A DNA stretch of 64,000 nt. It comes from Synchiropus splendidus. Lineage: Eukaryota; Chordata; Actinopteri; Syngnathiformes; Callionymidae. This document shows, in pieces, positions 12,096 through 26,108 of this stretch; the stretch's first letter is position 1; the number at the start of each line of letters is the position of its first letter. Both the position numbers and the translations under genes were made by a program. The notes below the pieces were generated by a model that was not told the DNA's origin, did not search any database, and saw nothing but the letters and a program-made list of their open reading frames with translations. Location: the NCBI RefSeq assembly GCF_027744825.2, contig NC_071348.1, positions 13,611,563 through 13,675,562 on the forward strand, in the 5' to 3' direction.

Positions 12096-14663
12096 CTTTT
12101 GAGTTGTTACCTTGTTCGTGTCCAAAAACACAAGTACAGTTTTTCAGGAATTTATTTCTGCAACAATCGAAACCAACTACAAAATATCCAGGTGGCTTGT
12201 TGTTGTGCAAAGTTGCGGTAAAGTAGTGACTCGAAAAATGTTTAGAAACAAAAAAATTCTATAAAATATATACAGTATTTTATAAAACGATTGTACATAA
12301 AAGCAATTTAAAAATGAAACATGATTATTTACACAACGTACAGAATGAAAAATGGGGTTGAAGTAGTGTTTTGTGGGTTGGAAAGGCAAATTTTAAACAT
12401 TATTTGGAAAAGAAATGCACATGTAGAAGGACGCTGTAAGACGATACAGTCAAAACATCAAACAATTCTAAATATTAATGGAATATGGAATTCCAAGGCT
12501 AGAACAAGCAGCAGGGGTTGGTGCCAGACGTCGGTCTGTGCCGGGGAAGAATGAGCTCAACCAAAAGGCAAGGCTTTGTCACCCCCATCCAGACAGGTTT
12601 ATTGGTGGATGGCGGAGTTGTATAGGTTTTAAAGGTGGTACTTAGGGGTTTTATAATGAATTTATCGCATTTCAATGATATCACACTGATGAGTATTGAA
12701 ATTAAATTGGTATACATTAGTTTCAACATCAGGCTGCATGAAGTACAATGCCATTTAGTCTGCTTTATCATGGATGGTGCTCTGTAAAACATTTCTGGGG
12801 AAAGAAAAGCAAATGAAATATTTTTCTCCAGACCTCTTTAAACAAAAAGCTTTTGTTGAAACAGATTTGGAATGGAATGAATTCCTCATGTCGGAGAATT
12901 TTAATAGATGTTTAGGCAGTTATTCATCAACTGCTGGGTGACATCTCCCGGGCCACAGTCACCACTCTTGCTTCTCTCACCCTTTCGTCTTCGCCCTCTC
13001 TGTCTTTCATCCCTTGTGCCACAGTTTGTTCTGGCTTAAATTTCACAGACTGAAAACCAAACAGCACACACTAAAGGGGGATCATGAAGGGGCTTGATAG
13101 CGGTGTCATGACGGCCAGAGGGGACTAGCAAGCGGGTGTGAACGTGTCACTCTCAGCTTCTCACTTCACGTTCTCGCATTTTCTCCTCTGCTGGCCTCTC
13201 CTTTTGCTATTCTGTACATCCTCATGGTGGAAAACCTGAATTGCGACCCACACAGAGGTATGTTGGAAAGGAGCTCGGCAAACAACCCTTCAAACCTCAG
13301 AGCTGGCTAAAAACTGTCAAAAGTCTCCACCCGTTGTTAAACCACCCGGCATACATTGAAATCCAGAACGTCAAAAATCTGATGTTTGTTTTTCCATAAT
13401 CACGTCATACCTTAAATTCACTGCGGATGATCTCACACTCTGGAATCTTGTGCAATCTAACACCCGTGTTAACATATTGTAGGTCAACACAGGGCGGCCT
13501 TCCACTGTGCTCCGGTGATCTTTACAGCTGGTTTGAGGTGATCTCATTTGGAGAAACAAGGAAATGTATGCACAGTGTAAACATCAGATACAACAGTAAA
13601 CACGAGAGAACCTTTAACATGGTCATTTGTTATTTGGTTTTCAGGAATATAGCTAAGGTCCAGTACACTCTGGATTTAATCATAATACATCATATTAAAA
13701 GATAAAATAATACGATTCAATCTGAGTATTTGTTTGTGTTTTTAAGCGATAATTAAAATGTACTCAGTAGTACTTAGTACTACTTCTTATATTTAGAAAA
13801 CTGAATTCTATACAAGACAAGCAAGGCAGCATGGACCTTGAAGCCCATACTGTATAGTCCATGTCACAAAGAGTGTCATGACCTGACTGGAACAGCAGGT
13901 CACACAACCCAGTAGACAGCAAGGATGAAAGTGGCTGTGAGAAAGACGGAAGAGGCCACAGGATCCAGGTGGTCACCCAGTATAAGTACCAGATGAACTC
14001 GGCTCATACGCCGCAACCACAGATGTCACACTATCATTTGAATATATGTTTAATTTAATCTCGAATAGAGGCAAAATTTCACATCTTCAACCTAGACAGG
14101 TCTCAAGACCACTTTTTCACGGTCTCAGTCTCGCCTCAGACTTGTCTCATTCTCGGACTGAGCATCTTGAGATTTCTAAAGCCAACTGTCATAATTGGTA
14201 AAAGAAGGATTCTGATTGGGTTCAGTTTTGTGGTGGTCTTTTTTTTTTTACAGTATCAGGCGGCTCAACTTTGTTGCAACCAAACAGGAGGATTCCCAAA
14301 CACCAATAAGGTGTTTGTTCCCTTGGTTCATTTGGTTTCCTCATATACATACTGTCTTGTTCTTATCTCCAAATATCTTGGTCTCGCCTTGGTCTCGATA
14401 CTCTCCAGTCTCTATGTTGTCTTGGTCTCTGGCTTGATGTGATCTTGACTACAACACCAGTTAAACCTCTCATTGGTGTCCACACTACAGCGCACAAACT
14501 TAAAACAAAAAGGGAATTCAAACAGTGGGAAGTGGCTGAGCTACCAATGACTTCAGTACAGATGGAGATGCATTCATTTCGCACATTGTATGGGTATAAC
14601 TTCAGGATTTAAGAATGAATTGTTGTCACTCCTGTTTCATTTTTCATCTTTCATTTTTTCTCA
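12096..14663. other. Intergenic spacer between efna1 and the rpl23a pseudogene
   Basis: No coding exon is recognisable on either strand. A minus-strand AATAAA (read at 12151-12156) lies about 80 nt past the efna1 signal and could terminate an unseen antisense transcript. Otherwise I see only unremarkable AT-rich sequence. Confidence 0.6.
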
Positions 14664-15034
14664 ATGTGGCACCGAAGGCAAAGGAAGCTGTCTCTGCCAA
14701 GGTTGAGGCCAAGTCAACTGCTCTTTTGTGTTTTGAGCACAGGACTTCTCCAACCTTCCATCGGCCCCGGGTCTCCGCAGATAGGCCAAGTATCCATGCA
14801 AGAGTGCTCTTCACAGGAACATGTTGACTTACTATGCCATGAATCAAGTTCCCCTTGACAACAGTGTCCACCATGAAGAAGACTGAGGACAACAACACCC
14901 TTGTGTTCATCGTGGATGTCAATGAAAACAAACACCAGGTCTAACAAGTGGTGAAGAAGCTGTATGACATTGTGGCCAAAGTTAACACACAACAATCTAG
15001 CACTACGTTACGATACATGTTTGGCGACATCTAA
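14664..15034 (+). pseudogene. rpl23a: Processed pseudogene of ribosomal protein L23a (uL23)
   Basis: Intronless and broken. After an ATG followed by a 2-nt insertion the frame reads APKAKEAVSAKVEAKS. The segment corresponding to the Lys-rich KAKKAVLKGVHSHKKKK part is deleted, and RTSPTF follows. Frameshifts occur across the NKLDHYAIIKFPL region. The frame then recovers as [15 protein letters not shown] and ENKHQV, a stop, then QVVKKLYDI and AKVNT. A further deletion joins to a GGC..CATCTAA end that matches the normal C-terminal codons, and AATAAA follows at 15061. Absence of introns, internal deletions, at least two frameshifts and an in-frame stop mark a retrocopy of an mRNA. It cannot make a functional ribosomal protein. 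Confidence 0.9.
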
Positions 15035-15066
15035 ACTGCAGCAGAAGAGACGTGTAGAAAAATAAA

Positions 15067-16860
15067 TATTTGTACAATGAAAAGATCCTTTTATAAAAAT
15101 AGAATTAGTGTTTGCATACATAAATCTTTTGTGTGATTTTACATTTTATTTTGGTTATTTTATTCTGCTTATAATAATGACTGATAAAGTCATAAAATCA
15201 TAACAAATACATTTGGAATTATTGAGCTTGAGGAACTGAATGATCTAATTTGCTGTTGGGAAACATAACAGGAAAATGTGTTCCTGAAGCAACAGAAACT
15301 ACACTAAACGCTAGCAGAGATGTAATAATCGGTGCCTTACCTTATAAAGGACTTTAAATACTGTATGTACAGCATGCACATACCCTTGGTAAAAGCACAT
15401 TTAAACTTAAAAAGAAAATGAGATCGATTCAGAAAAGTATGTCTTGTCGCATCTTGCATCACATTGTCTGATCCTCGTGATACATTTTCCAATGGTGTTA
15501 TTGAAATCTTTTCAAGTTATTATGCAGACAACAACTGCATAAACATAACCTGCTGATCTTGATCTAAACTTATAGTATTATCATTATATATTTTTTAATT
15601 CCTATACTGGGAATCAGATTTGTTACTGATGCTGCTAATATTTATCATGCATTGTATGTTTCTTCGAGAGAAAGGCAGCGGCAGTGTAATACAAGCATAA
15701 AAACAACTGTCAAAACCATTTGAGAGCAGCAGAACCAAATTCGATAATGAAAAGATCAAATACGTATGAGGGGGGTAGAACCGCTCAACTCGCTGCGTCA
15801 TTACAGAAATGCCACCAAACGCCAACAAACAGGAAATGTCAATTGGATGCAAACTTGTAAAAGATTGAGTCTAGAGAAATGTAATGGGAAGCGAGAACAT
15901 CAGACACCAGAGACAGTGAAAGGTCAAATCTAAGTACTCGGAAAGGAAAGTGAAAGAAGGTTGGTGGAGAAAACTCATTCTATCTGCTGCGAGACAACAG
16001 CTCATCCGAGAGGAACCCAGCGGAACATTTAATGTGTCTGAACTTTGCTGAAAATCAACATTGTTGGAGTCAAAGAGGGGAACTGTGCGAAAGGTCAGTG
16101 TTGTCAGCGATACCTTCGAGGGAATAGCTCTCAAACAACACCGTTCCAATTGTGCTTATCTTGCTTCATCTTGAGGCCTGATGAGGAGACACAGGTAACT
16201 ATAGCTGGCCTTTAGGGCCTCCACAAGGAAAGGACTCTAGTTCATCTCCCAAAGGCTTACAAGGTTTTGAAGAAATATTCCTGCTCCATCCAAGCTTTGG
16301 AAAAACATCAGCTATGGCTGTGTTACATTAATCTTCCAAACAGAAGCCGAACACCTTATTTTGTCCCTTCAGGGAACCTGTATGAGTTGGCTTTTTTATA
16401 TTTTAGAATTACCAGCTGCTCCATGCCAAAATAAATACAACATCATAGATACATATTGAGACAGCAGCGCTGCCATTTGAATAACATTTTTTAATTTGGC
16501 TAGAACATTTGGTTAGTATTCTCAGTATTTGCATATACATCACACACCCATATTAGAATAGTTTCAACTGCTCTTGCGCAAAGTAAAAAGTGCGTACATT
16601 TATGAATTTATTCAGTGAACTCTCTTTCACCAGTTGTTCATACTCTATGCTGCACTATGTAACCACTTTTTGTTTTGTTTTTTTGTTTTGACTCTTCTAC
16701 TCTATTCAGATTTTTGCTCCTTGGCTTTATATTGAAGCGTCACGTGTGCATAGTAAAGAAAATAAATCAATTCAAAAGCATTGTGTCGCTCTTCTCGCAT
16801 CCATCCTCTGCTGTTGTCGGTACGTCAACTTGTACGTCGCACGTTTTCCCACGTCATTGG
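15067..16860. other. Intergenic spacer upstream of slc50a1
   Basis: AT-rich sequence with no coding exon, RNA gene or clear repeat that I can recognise. Confidence 0.6.
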
Positions 16861-17063
16861 ATTTAACATACCCCGCCTCTTTAGTTTCTAGCCAATCAGA
16901 GCACTGGAAACCCGAGCGCACTGCTTGCAAACACGGAAGTTAAGGCAGCGAAGAAGCCAACGCGGCGTTTCTATTTACAAATATTCTAATTCAATTTGCG
17001 TGGCTCTTGCGCGAAGCTTCGATCGTCCCACTAACATTACTCACTTAATTTCCTCCTCATTTT
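16861..17063 (+). promoter_or_regulatory. slc50a1: Probable slc50a1 promoter and 5' UTR
   Basis: A GC box on the reverse strand (CCCCGCCTC, 16871-16879) is followed by a CCAAT box (GCCAATCAGAGC; CCAAT at 16892-16896). Both sit 170-190 nt before the start codon in a locally CpG-richer stretch, with no TATA box. This is typical of a housekeeping-type promoter. Inferred from motifs and position. Confidence 0.5.
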
Positions 17064-20000
17064 ATGGATCTCCTGCAGTTTCTATCATGGGCCTGCATCG
17101 TGTTTACAGTCGGGATGTTCTCGACTGGACTGTAAGTGTGAAGTTAATTTTATTCACCTGTAGTTACAGAATTCTTCGATGCGGAACATATGTGTTTGAT
17201 GTAACAAAAATGATAGTACAATTATTGCTGTTTCTTGTTTTGTAGTTTTTTAAACCATTCTTTTTCGTGACATTCTGTGGTCGCCCAGTTTGATAGAGAA
17301 AACCATTGTACTGTTGAACAGTCCGCGAACAACCATCAAAGTAAACTGATATTCATGTTTATGCCAGTGCACTTAAATGTCTGTTCGAAATAGTGGATTG
17401 CATTGAACATCTGTCGCATCTCAAGCCCACTTGGCGCTTGGCTTTTTTTTTTTACAAGAATGTTTTTATTATCATCATTATTATGAATTAATTATACTTA
17501 TTCGTGTGCATCTAAGTCGTGCATACATCTTTCGATATAGATCCGTGGTTGCATAGGTCTTGTTGGACCGGCATGGCGCTCCGAAGGGCGGGGCCACGTC
17601 AGATAACAGGAGTTTTCCAGGATGTCTCTCGCATCACGTATTAAAAGTCTCTTTACGTACTGCAACATTTAATAAAATCAAGTTAGTGTTCCTTTTGAAG
17701 CTTTTCAGTTTGCATAACCGACATCTGTTCATCCAGTTTTATATTGTATTAAGAATGAGCATAAGATGAGTTTCTTGAATTAGGTCTCATAAATCTAATT
17801 CACGTGGTCAGTGGATTGAGATTCGCTTCACCATATTGATATCATGTGAATGTGGTCACAGTTCTGTGATGGGATGACTTGTTGACGTTTGGATATTTGT
17901 GAAATAAATGTCTTCCACCACTTCTAGCTGAACCTCACCTGTGCTACAAGGAACTTTTAGAATATCATTTTGCTTTTGAAAAAGACTTACAGTGGCATGA
18001 GATCTGCTTTTATGAAACATCTGTCTCACGTTGTGCTTGTTTTGCTCCACAGGAGCGACCTGAACAAGATGCGCAAATCCAAAAGTGCTGACAATATCCA
18101 GTTTCTGCCTTTCCTCACGACATGTCTTAAGTAAGCTTGTTCTACACAACTCTGCTGAATCATATCACATGATCTTACGTTGATGCTGTTGTCTTAGTAA
18201 CATTGGATGGTTGTACTATGGGATCCTTAAGCAAGATCAAACTATTGTTCTGGTCAACACCATTGGAGCTCTCCTGCAGACCCTTTACATCACCATGTAC
18301 TTGAGGTACACCAGTCACAAGGTCAGTTACTAGTAGCCTCTTCACTGTCGAGTGTGTTCAGCTGATATTCCATGTGCTCACTCTGTTAAACTGTTTTTGT
18401 CCCAGACGACAGTGGTGTCCCAGACTGTCGCAGCCATGGTAATCCTGACCAGCGGTTGGTTCTACTTCACTACGTTTCTTCCTCAGGGTCAGTCTCAGCT
18501 AAACCAACTCGGCCTAACCTGCAGCGTGGTCACCGTCAGCATGTACCTGTCACCTCTCATAGACCTGGTAGGTGCTGTTCTCATCACTGAGTAAACAAAT
18601 ATGCTTCTCCCCTAAACTGAACTTTGGTATAAATAGTTTTATAAATCTATGACGTGCAGCTTCAAATTTACCATCCGCTGACCTACATTCTAATCGTGAT
18701 CATAACAGCTCAGTGAGTGCCGCACCGGGTCATTATAAAACAGTCTGTTTTCAGAGATAAAAAAGATTAGAGTGCTGCAAAGTATTGTGGAGGAATCCAA
18801 TCTCTGGCAACCCATTTCAGTGTGTGGTTGAAGGTGAGACATGAATTGAACCTCTTGGTGTCTGAGACAATCCCTGCTGACAGTTCTAGTATTGTAAGTC
18901 AGCTCAGGAGTGCAGCATCATGGATAAATATATAAAGAACCAGCAGCGCAACCATGGATTTAATATTGGATGGTTTAGACTTATTTCAAAACACTTCAAA
19001 CTAGTCATGTTTTAAATTTAGCATGACGTTTTTAAACATACAATAATTCTCGTGGACTCTCTTTGCACTGGAAATAGTGCAAATATTAATTATTTTTGCA
19101 AATGTAAAACTAATTTTACTTTGAAATGGATTGTTGCCAAAGCAAACAAGTGCTGTTGGAACATTCTCTCCCTGTTTCCTCTGAGCATGTAGCTTGCAGC
19201 ATGTATGTTAGGCGTTGCTTTTTCACCAAACCATACTAAAATATCACCCTGGCTTGGACGGAGTTCAATGTTCATATCAAAGGACTTGATCCTGGCATGG
19301 GAAACTGCATAAGTGAGGAGTCACTCTTTAATCCAAGCGAGTCATGGCTCTGTCTTTCAACTAGCTAACTAGCTTTGAAGTTATTGGCTCAACAAACTTT
19401 ACTAGAAGGAAGTCTTGTGTCTGAAAAGTGACTCATGAACGAGGGGATCTGTGTCACAAGACAAGCGACAGTGAGGCGATGCAAGCCGCTTGAGAGCTTT
19501 TCAAATTTGTTTAAACAAGCCGTGGCCACGTAGTTAACAGAATCATCCAAATACAAAAACGGTCAAATATTAGTATTAGTATATTATTGTAGTCTCTCAG
19601 CCTAGTTTCCCTTTTGATACAGTATCTCATTTTGTTTGAGTTGATCATCTTCGTTAAAAATACTTTTGAAAAGGTAACAATTATTTAAATAAGGACTACT
19701 GTTTTGATTCAGAGCAATAAAATATTATTGTTATATCAGATTGTGTTGCAGATGAGTGTCAGGATCGGTTGTTGTAACTAGATCTAAAACCTAAGCAAAG
19801 GGAATTACTGTTTTCTGGGCGAGTTTTAGTCTGGTTTAGTCTGGTTTGATCCATTGATATTATCTTTAGCTGTTTGTTTCCCTTTGAAAATCGTGGTTGT
19901 ATCATCAGTTCATTCGTAACAAACTTTCAGGCCTCAGGTTTGATGTATAGCAGGCGACTCCTCACAACTGTCAGCAGTGGAATCATCGCCGTAGAGGACT

Positions 20001-21648
20001 GAAGGTTGCATTGCTTGCCACTTGTCTCTTGTTCTCTGAACTTGCTTCACACATTTTTATAAAGTTCTACATCTTGTGGGGAGAGGAAGAGGCTCTCATT
20101 GTCACTGGCGCAGTTAGAACACCCAGCTGCCACACAATGTTTTTCCTCATTTCTTTTCTGATATTGAAGCACAAGAGCTTGTTTACATTGACGCCACATG
20201 GATCAACCACCAGGATATTCCTCTTGTGACATCAACTCTGCCCTGAATTTGCATTCACTTAGAAATAGTTTCACACTTCTTTAGTTTTCAAAACACAAAT
20301 ATTATTTCATACTACAAATTAATGCCTAAATCCAGAACAGTGACCAGGACCCCTCAATGGCTCAAAAAGAATTCTGTCGATGTCGCCAACAAAGGTGTCT
20401 GAACCCCCCAAACACTTTGTCCTTTCATCCGGTATCTTCCTGACCTCGGACTGCGCTGCAGCTTGTTTACCAATAAAGATGGAATGCCCTCTCTTTCCTT
20501 GTTGCCATTATCTCTTTGCCCTCTCCTGGCTCTTCTACTATCCTGTTTGCCTCCTTCGCTCTATCCGTCTCCTTGTCAGCTTCCCGCCATTCTTTCCCTC
20601 ATCTGCAGCTTCCTGTTGTTTGTCTCTTTATGTCTCACATCCTCCTGGTGACCTTTTCTTTTGGTCATGATGAGTATAGTGGTAACATGCTGCCACAGCT
20701 GACAGATATAAAGAAGGTAGATTGACCCAGGAGGATGTCAATAATTTAGTATTCTGTGTTCTCCACGTTGCAGCTGCCTCGATGATGTCCGACCTTTGAG
20801 ACAAAATAAGGGAAAGATCCTTTTTCTTTTCTTATCTTATCACAGTTTAATCGGAAGATAAACAATGTGCGGGAAATTCTCTTCAGTTCGACACAAACAC
20901 TGCTGTTATTCACGTGTAATTAACACGTCACTCTTTTATTGATTGAGATAAAGGCATAATATTCAGCAACAAATAATTGAGTTGAACTGTACTTACATAT
21001 GGTCAGGTCACAGTGGCAGCTGCCTAAAAAAAGAGGCCCAGATTTCGCCCGCTCATCCAGTAAAGTTGTTCTCAAGAAAACCAGGAGACATCAAGCAAGG
21101 TGTCCACATTCTGAGAAGCCTTTCAACATGGAGGTTCAGTGGTTTAATTCCAGCTTTGTCTCAGAAGAAGACGCCCTGCAGAGGAAAACCATTTCATCTT
21201 CCTGTTTGTGTGATCTGTCAGCCACTATCCAAAGCTTGTGACCAGAGATGAGAGTAGTTTAGCTCCTCAACAACAACAATTCCCCACTGAAAACAACACT
21301 GAGTTTATAGGAGCTTCAAACTGATAAATCTGTATATTTCTCAACCCAGGTTGGGATCGTGCGCAGCGGTAACGTCCAGTGTCTGTCCTTCCCTCTGACG
21401 GTGGCTACATTCTTCACGTCCACCTCCTGGGTTCTTTATGGTCACCAGCTCAACGACTACTTCATCATGGTGCGACACAGACATTACGTTTCATCAGCAA
21501 TGTCTTCTCTTCTTAAATCCTCACCATCATTTTGTGTCTGCAGGTACCAAACACACCCGGGATTTTCACCAGCCTCATCAGGTTTTATCTATTTTGGAGA
21601 TTTGCGTCGCCCGATCACTCACCTCCATACAAGTCTATGCTGATATGA
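17064..21648 (+). CDS. slc50a1: SLC50A1, SWEET-type sugar transporter
   Basis: Six coding exons: 17064-17131, 18053-18130, 18198-18321, 18406-18567, 21350-21469 and 21544-21648. They join in phase to 218 residues; the human protein has 221. The protein begins MDLLQFLSWACIVFTVGMFS and contains two MtN3/saliva (PQ-loop) triple-helix repeats, about residues 5-90 and 122-205, linked by a fourth helix to give seven membrane segments. Recognisable family segments are NIQFLPFLTTCLNNIGWLYYG in repeat 1, and MYLSPLIDL then SFPLTVATFFTSTSWVLYG in repeat 2. SWEET proteins carry sugars down their gradient; the single animal member is reported at Golgi and plasma membranes. Introns 2 and 3 are 67 and 84 nt, while intron 4 is 2.8 kb. 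The start was chosen because it gives the family N terminus; an ATG 25 nt downstream lies in another frame. Confidence 0.95.
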
Positions 21649-22575
21649 AATGATGATTTTATATACAGTTGTGGCAGCAATTGAGTGAAGTTTTGGAAAA
21701 CCAAGATCATCTCTCCAAGTGCCTTAAAAGACTGATGGGAAGGTCCATTTTATTATTCGTTTCTGGAGTGCTTTGCTCTTGATGCTCTTTTATCGCTGTT
21801 GCCATCAGTTTTGGGAAGTTCAGTTCATTGTAGGACTTTTCACTTTTCCCCTGTTTGAAAGTGACGATGCTAACAATGCTGAGGCGACACAGGCTGCGAC
21901 CAAATGAAATGAGCAAAGCTCCATTTCAATTCCGACTCTCAGTCTGAGCCGCCCTAAAACTGATCTGCAAGTACGGCCATCTGAAAGTGCTAAAAGAAGA
22001 GCAGCTCCAACTCAGTCTCCTCTCACTCACATCCACAAGACTGAACCGTCCTGTGATTTAGTATTTAAAAAACCTCCTTGGATTATCTTATTTTCATATC
22101 ATTATTATGACTGTCTTTGGTTGTTGAAGACAGTTGGTACTTACAGGTCGTTGCACACGCCTCCTGGTGTTGCAGTAATAATAAAAACGACTCCTTTTTG
22201 TTTACAAAAACACCAATTTCTAGATGTGTAAAGAATGTAGAAGCGTCTTGTTACAATCCAGTGAAACGGATTCAATCCAAAGATGACGTGTATGTAAAGT
22301 ATTTTAATATTCAATCTCTAAACTGTGACCTGTGCGTAGTGAACGGCCCAGCATTCACACACTACCCTGGATGGTATTATTGCCAACTTGAAACCTTTGA
22401 CATCTGTGCCTCTCACCCTGCATTAGAAGGGATATTGTCTCGTCTCGCTGGCGGTGTATCGTGTTCTATACCTTTTATATAAATGTTTACTTTGACACGA
22501 AGTATTGTGAGGGATATTTTTGTAATTATTCTGACAATTGAAGTGCAAATAAATGACATTTTTGGTATCACAGAA
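21649..22575 (+). other. slc50a1: slc50a1 3' UTR with poly(A) signal
   Basis: Non-coding sequence follows the slc50a1 stop and reaches a canonical AATAAA at 22548-22553, giving a 3' UTR of roughly 0.9 kb. Inferred from position. Confidence 0.6.
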
Positions 22576-25500
22576 GCAGCTGGTGGTTTGTAAAGTCATT
22601 TCACTAAGGTGCTCCAAAGATGGCAGCCTTTTCAGCTGTAACATGGTGACCCGCTGCTGAATGTGACGGCTGCAGCCTCGCAGAACAAATGTTCAGCTCA
22701 ATAATAGTACCAAAAGATTGATATAAATTTAGAAAAGAATGACATTTGAGACTACTTAAATGAGGTCACGTGGCTTCAAAATGGTGTCCATTTGCTGGCA
22801 GTGTTAATCCTCGAACTCTTGGATTTGTCAAAGAAGATTCTTGTTTATTGAACTGTCCATGAACGGTATTTGTTAAGAGGGAAAAGTAGTCAAAACAAAT
22901 TCCGACATTAGCGCTTTTAAATACGGAATGTCAATATCAGCAACAAGCTTCTCTGGTTCAAAACACATGAACTGACTCAAGAGTCAGTCTGGTTTTCTTC
23001 TCTACTTTTTGACCTGCATCACTTTTTAAATTTTCCACATCAATTCTTGACATTTCTAATTTCCACTTGCTAGCTTGTTGAATGACAACATTAATCTGTG
23101 TTGGTCATGATGTTGACATGTTTTGTTGATGATGTAGGTTTTGGTGCACTTTGAATTAACATCAACTACACGTATATATGTATTGATACGTTTGTGGAGC
23201 TACTACATAAATATGCAGAATGAAAAGATCATATCTCGTCCACAAGTTGGTTCTGTTCATTTAGCGCATTAAATAAGTGTAAAGCTGAATTCAAATTCAG
23301 CGCTGTGTTGCGCTGAGTGACAGGCAGAAAGAGCCTCGGTGACATCACGAGTCGACTCCTGTCGACCGTCCACCAGGTGCAGGTAAACAAGCTCTTCAGC
23401 GTCAGTAGCAGAGAAGAGATGCTGAACTGTTGCAATGTGGATGGATGCCATTCACATGGAGGCGACCGACGTCCATCTCAAACCTGCTCTTCTTCCTCAA
23501 AAATCAATTGGATCTTGCTTCTTCCGCTTCCATGAACTCAGCCATACTAGTTTACAGAGTTGGTAGTCACACATGGCGCCGCCATGTAATTCATGGTCGA
23601 ATTTGGAAACTTTTTTTTCAATGCACAGAATGAAAATAGTATTTCTTCTTTCCCATTATGTCTTGATGTCCGTGATCCTTTAAAGCACCTGCCAGATTTG
23701 GCCCTCAGGCCCTGACTCAGATGAAGTGAAATGATGCTGCTAAATAAGTGTAATGTTGCATTCACGATCGGCGTTCCTGTGTCAGTAACTCTTGGTACGT
23801 TTTGGATATCTGCGCCTTTGCTTTCTACAAGTGAGTAAAAACATTCCAGCTTAATTGTCGAAGCAGTTCGTTTGAAGGATTGTGTGGATGAGCAGCGAAA
23901 ACATCAAGTGTGTGTGAGAAGCAGAGCTGCTTATGTAAGGAGACAAAAGCCTGTTTGATGGCGCAGTGGTGCGAATAAGTTTGTTTAGGTGAGCGTGTTG
24001 ATCCAGCGAGGGCAGCGGTGGGAAAGGCCAGGCCAGAGGTTCTCATCCCATGTGTGTGTTGTGCCAGTGCTTCCTCCTGAGCACACACTGACAGAACACG
24101 CAGACATAACACAGCATTGTGCCTCAATTGAGTGTTTTTTAGGATCAAAGATAAGAGAGCTGGCGGTTTGGAGATAAATGAGCTGTTGTGGAAAAGGGAT
24201 AATGCGTGTAGCAGCTATCCTTTACTCCTTTAGCCACTTGGCTGGACGTGGAATGTGGTTTTTCCACTCAGGTGGTTGGATAAATGGATTCATGAAGGGT
24301 CCAACGCTCTTGAGAGGTTTACACTAAAACAACAGGAGCTGTCTGAATACCAGTCGGACTGCAGGGCGAGGATAGTGGCAGGATACGTTCCCACCTTGTT
24401 ATGAGCTGTGGTGAAAAGATCTCAAGCTGCTGCTGCTCGCGTGCCTCTCCGTTTGACATAGCTAGTATTGACTTGGGTCAGCTCAGCTCAACGCAGCCTT
24501 GTTTGGTTCTCAGGTACAGCGAGGCAAACATACCGTTACCTTGAGATGCAGGAAATGATGTCACCAGCTGAGAGAAAATTGTTGAATTTTATTTATTTAT
24601 TTTTTTTCATTTTGACAAAAGCCATTATAATGGTTTTCAGCCAAACTAACTGCATTTGACAGGGAGTGCTTTCCATCGCACAACGGAGCCTGTTGAGTGA
24701 CATCTGAGAAGTTCATCTCTCCAGTGGTGCACATACTGCTGCCTGCTGGCCAGAGTGAGTGCTGAAAACAAATGGTGCATCTCTGAATGTAGAGGTGAGG
24801 AGTGGCACAGCAGGAGGCGAACGCATGTTCATCTCATAGCCTTTTCAAGAGGTTTGGACTCCTTGTGTGTCCATTGTGCTGGTATAGGCAAATAACAAGT
24901 TCCCTGCTGGGTTCAAGCTGACTCCAAATCCCCCATGGGGCACTTAGGTCAGTGGGTTTCAAAAGGTCAAAACAATAGCAACTCTGACATGTTGGTCAGG
25001 GAACACACGGCATATTTTGTCACCACAGTCACAAAACAGCTGATTTATTTGTGTGTTTCACATGCAAGTTCTGAATGGAGATGGGTAAGTGAGCAGCAGC
25101 GAAAGCCACACAAGTGAAGGACCGTCCTCTAAATTCACATGGATCAGCTGAATACCTCAAGAATGTAACCGCCTCTAAGATAGTACTGACAATTTAATGA
25201 TGATCTATTCACAACTGTTTGAGAGAGCTGTTGACAAACAAACCCAAGCAAAAACCAAATCATAAATATCCTGGCCACATGACTGATGGTGTGCTTAAAT
25301 GATAAACACACCGACAGAGTTTTTGAAAAGAAATTGAGGAACAAAGAATGGGCGAGTGAGGAGCCCTGAGAATTGATAACAAGGTCTGGGTGGGGTCCGA
25401 CTGAAAAGAGTGATGGGACATCACCACGTTTCAGAGACAAAGCGTGGAGTCAGATAGACTGGCCGGTCACACCCTCCGTTGGAAACAGTGTCTTTGTTGG

Positions 25501-26108
25501 GGAAAGACGAGCAAAGTGTCCGACATGAAAATCAAAGCTGCGCCCTTTAAACCGCTGCTCTGGTCCAGAGCCAAATAGTAACACGAGGACGGTGTTTTGT
25601 GTACGTGTGTTGTGAGGGGGGTGGGGTGCAATCAGCTGAACAATGAGTCCTGCGCACAAACAGGATCTCTCCGTTTCCTGAAGTAGTGACTGCTGTCTCC
25701 TGCTGCAGCTCCTGCGCCCATATTTCAGGCTCATACAGTTATCCTTCTTCATGAATGCCTCTTGATAATAACCCCCCTACACACACGCACATGCACAAGG
25801 CTGACATGACAAGTGAATTAAAATGGCCTTGGACACACAGATTTTGTGATGTTATTCACAGGCGAAAAGCAAAGAAAAAGTCAGAGCCCTATTTTCTATA
25901 GCAAAGACTCTCTTGACTCCTGACTTTGGCATTCAGTTTCATTTATTTATTTAAATTAAACCTTGTACAACTCTGAGGATTAACTCTATTTGGAGCTAAA
26001 ATCTTTAAAACGTCTATAAAAGAATGATGAATGTATTTTTTCCCTCAGTAAAACCACTGCTTGCCTTCTGAAATGATTCAAAATTGAATCAATTTGAAGG
26101 ATATTAAC

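Noticed and set aside
20380..20725. Hydrophobic open frames in slc50a1 intron 4
   Set aside because: They arise from pyrimidine-rich intron sequence (Leu, Ser, Pro, Cys) and have no splice context.
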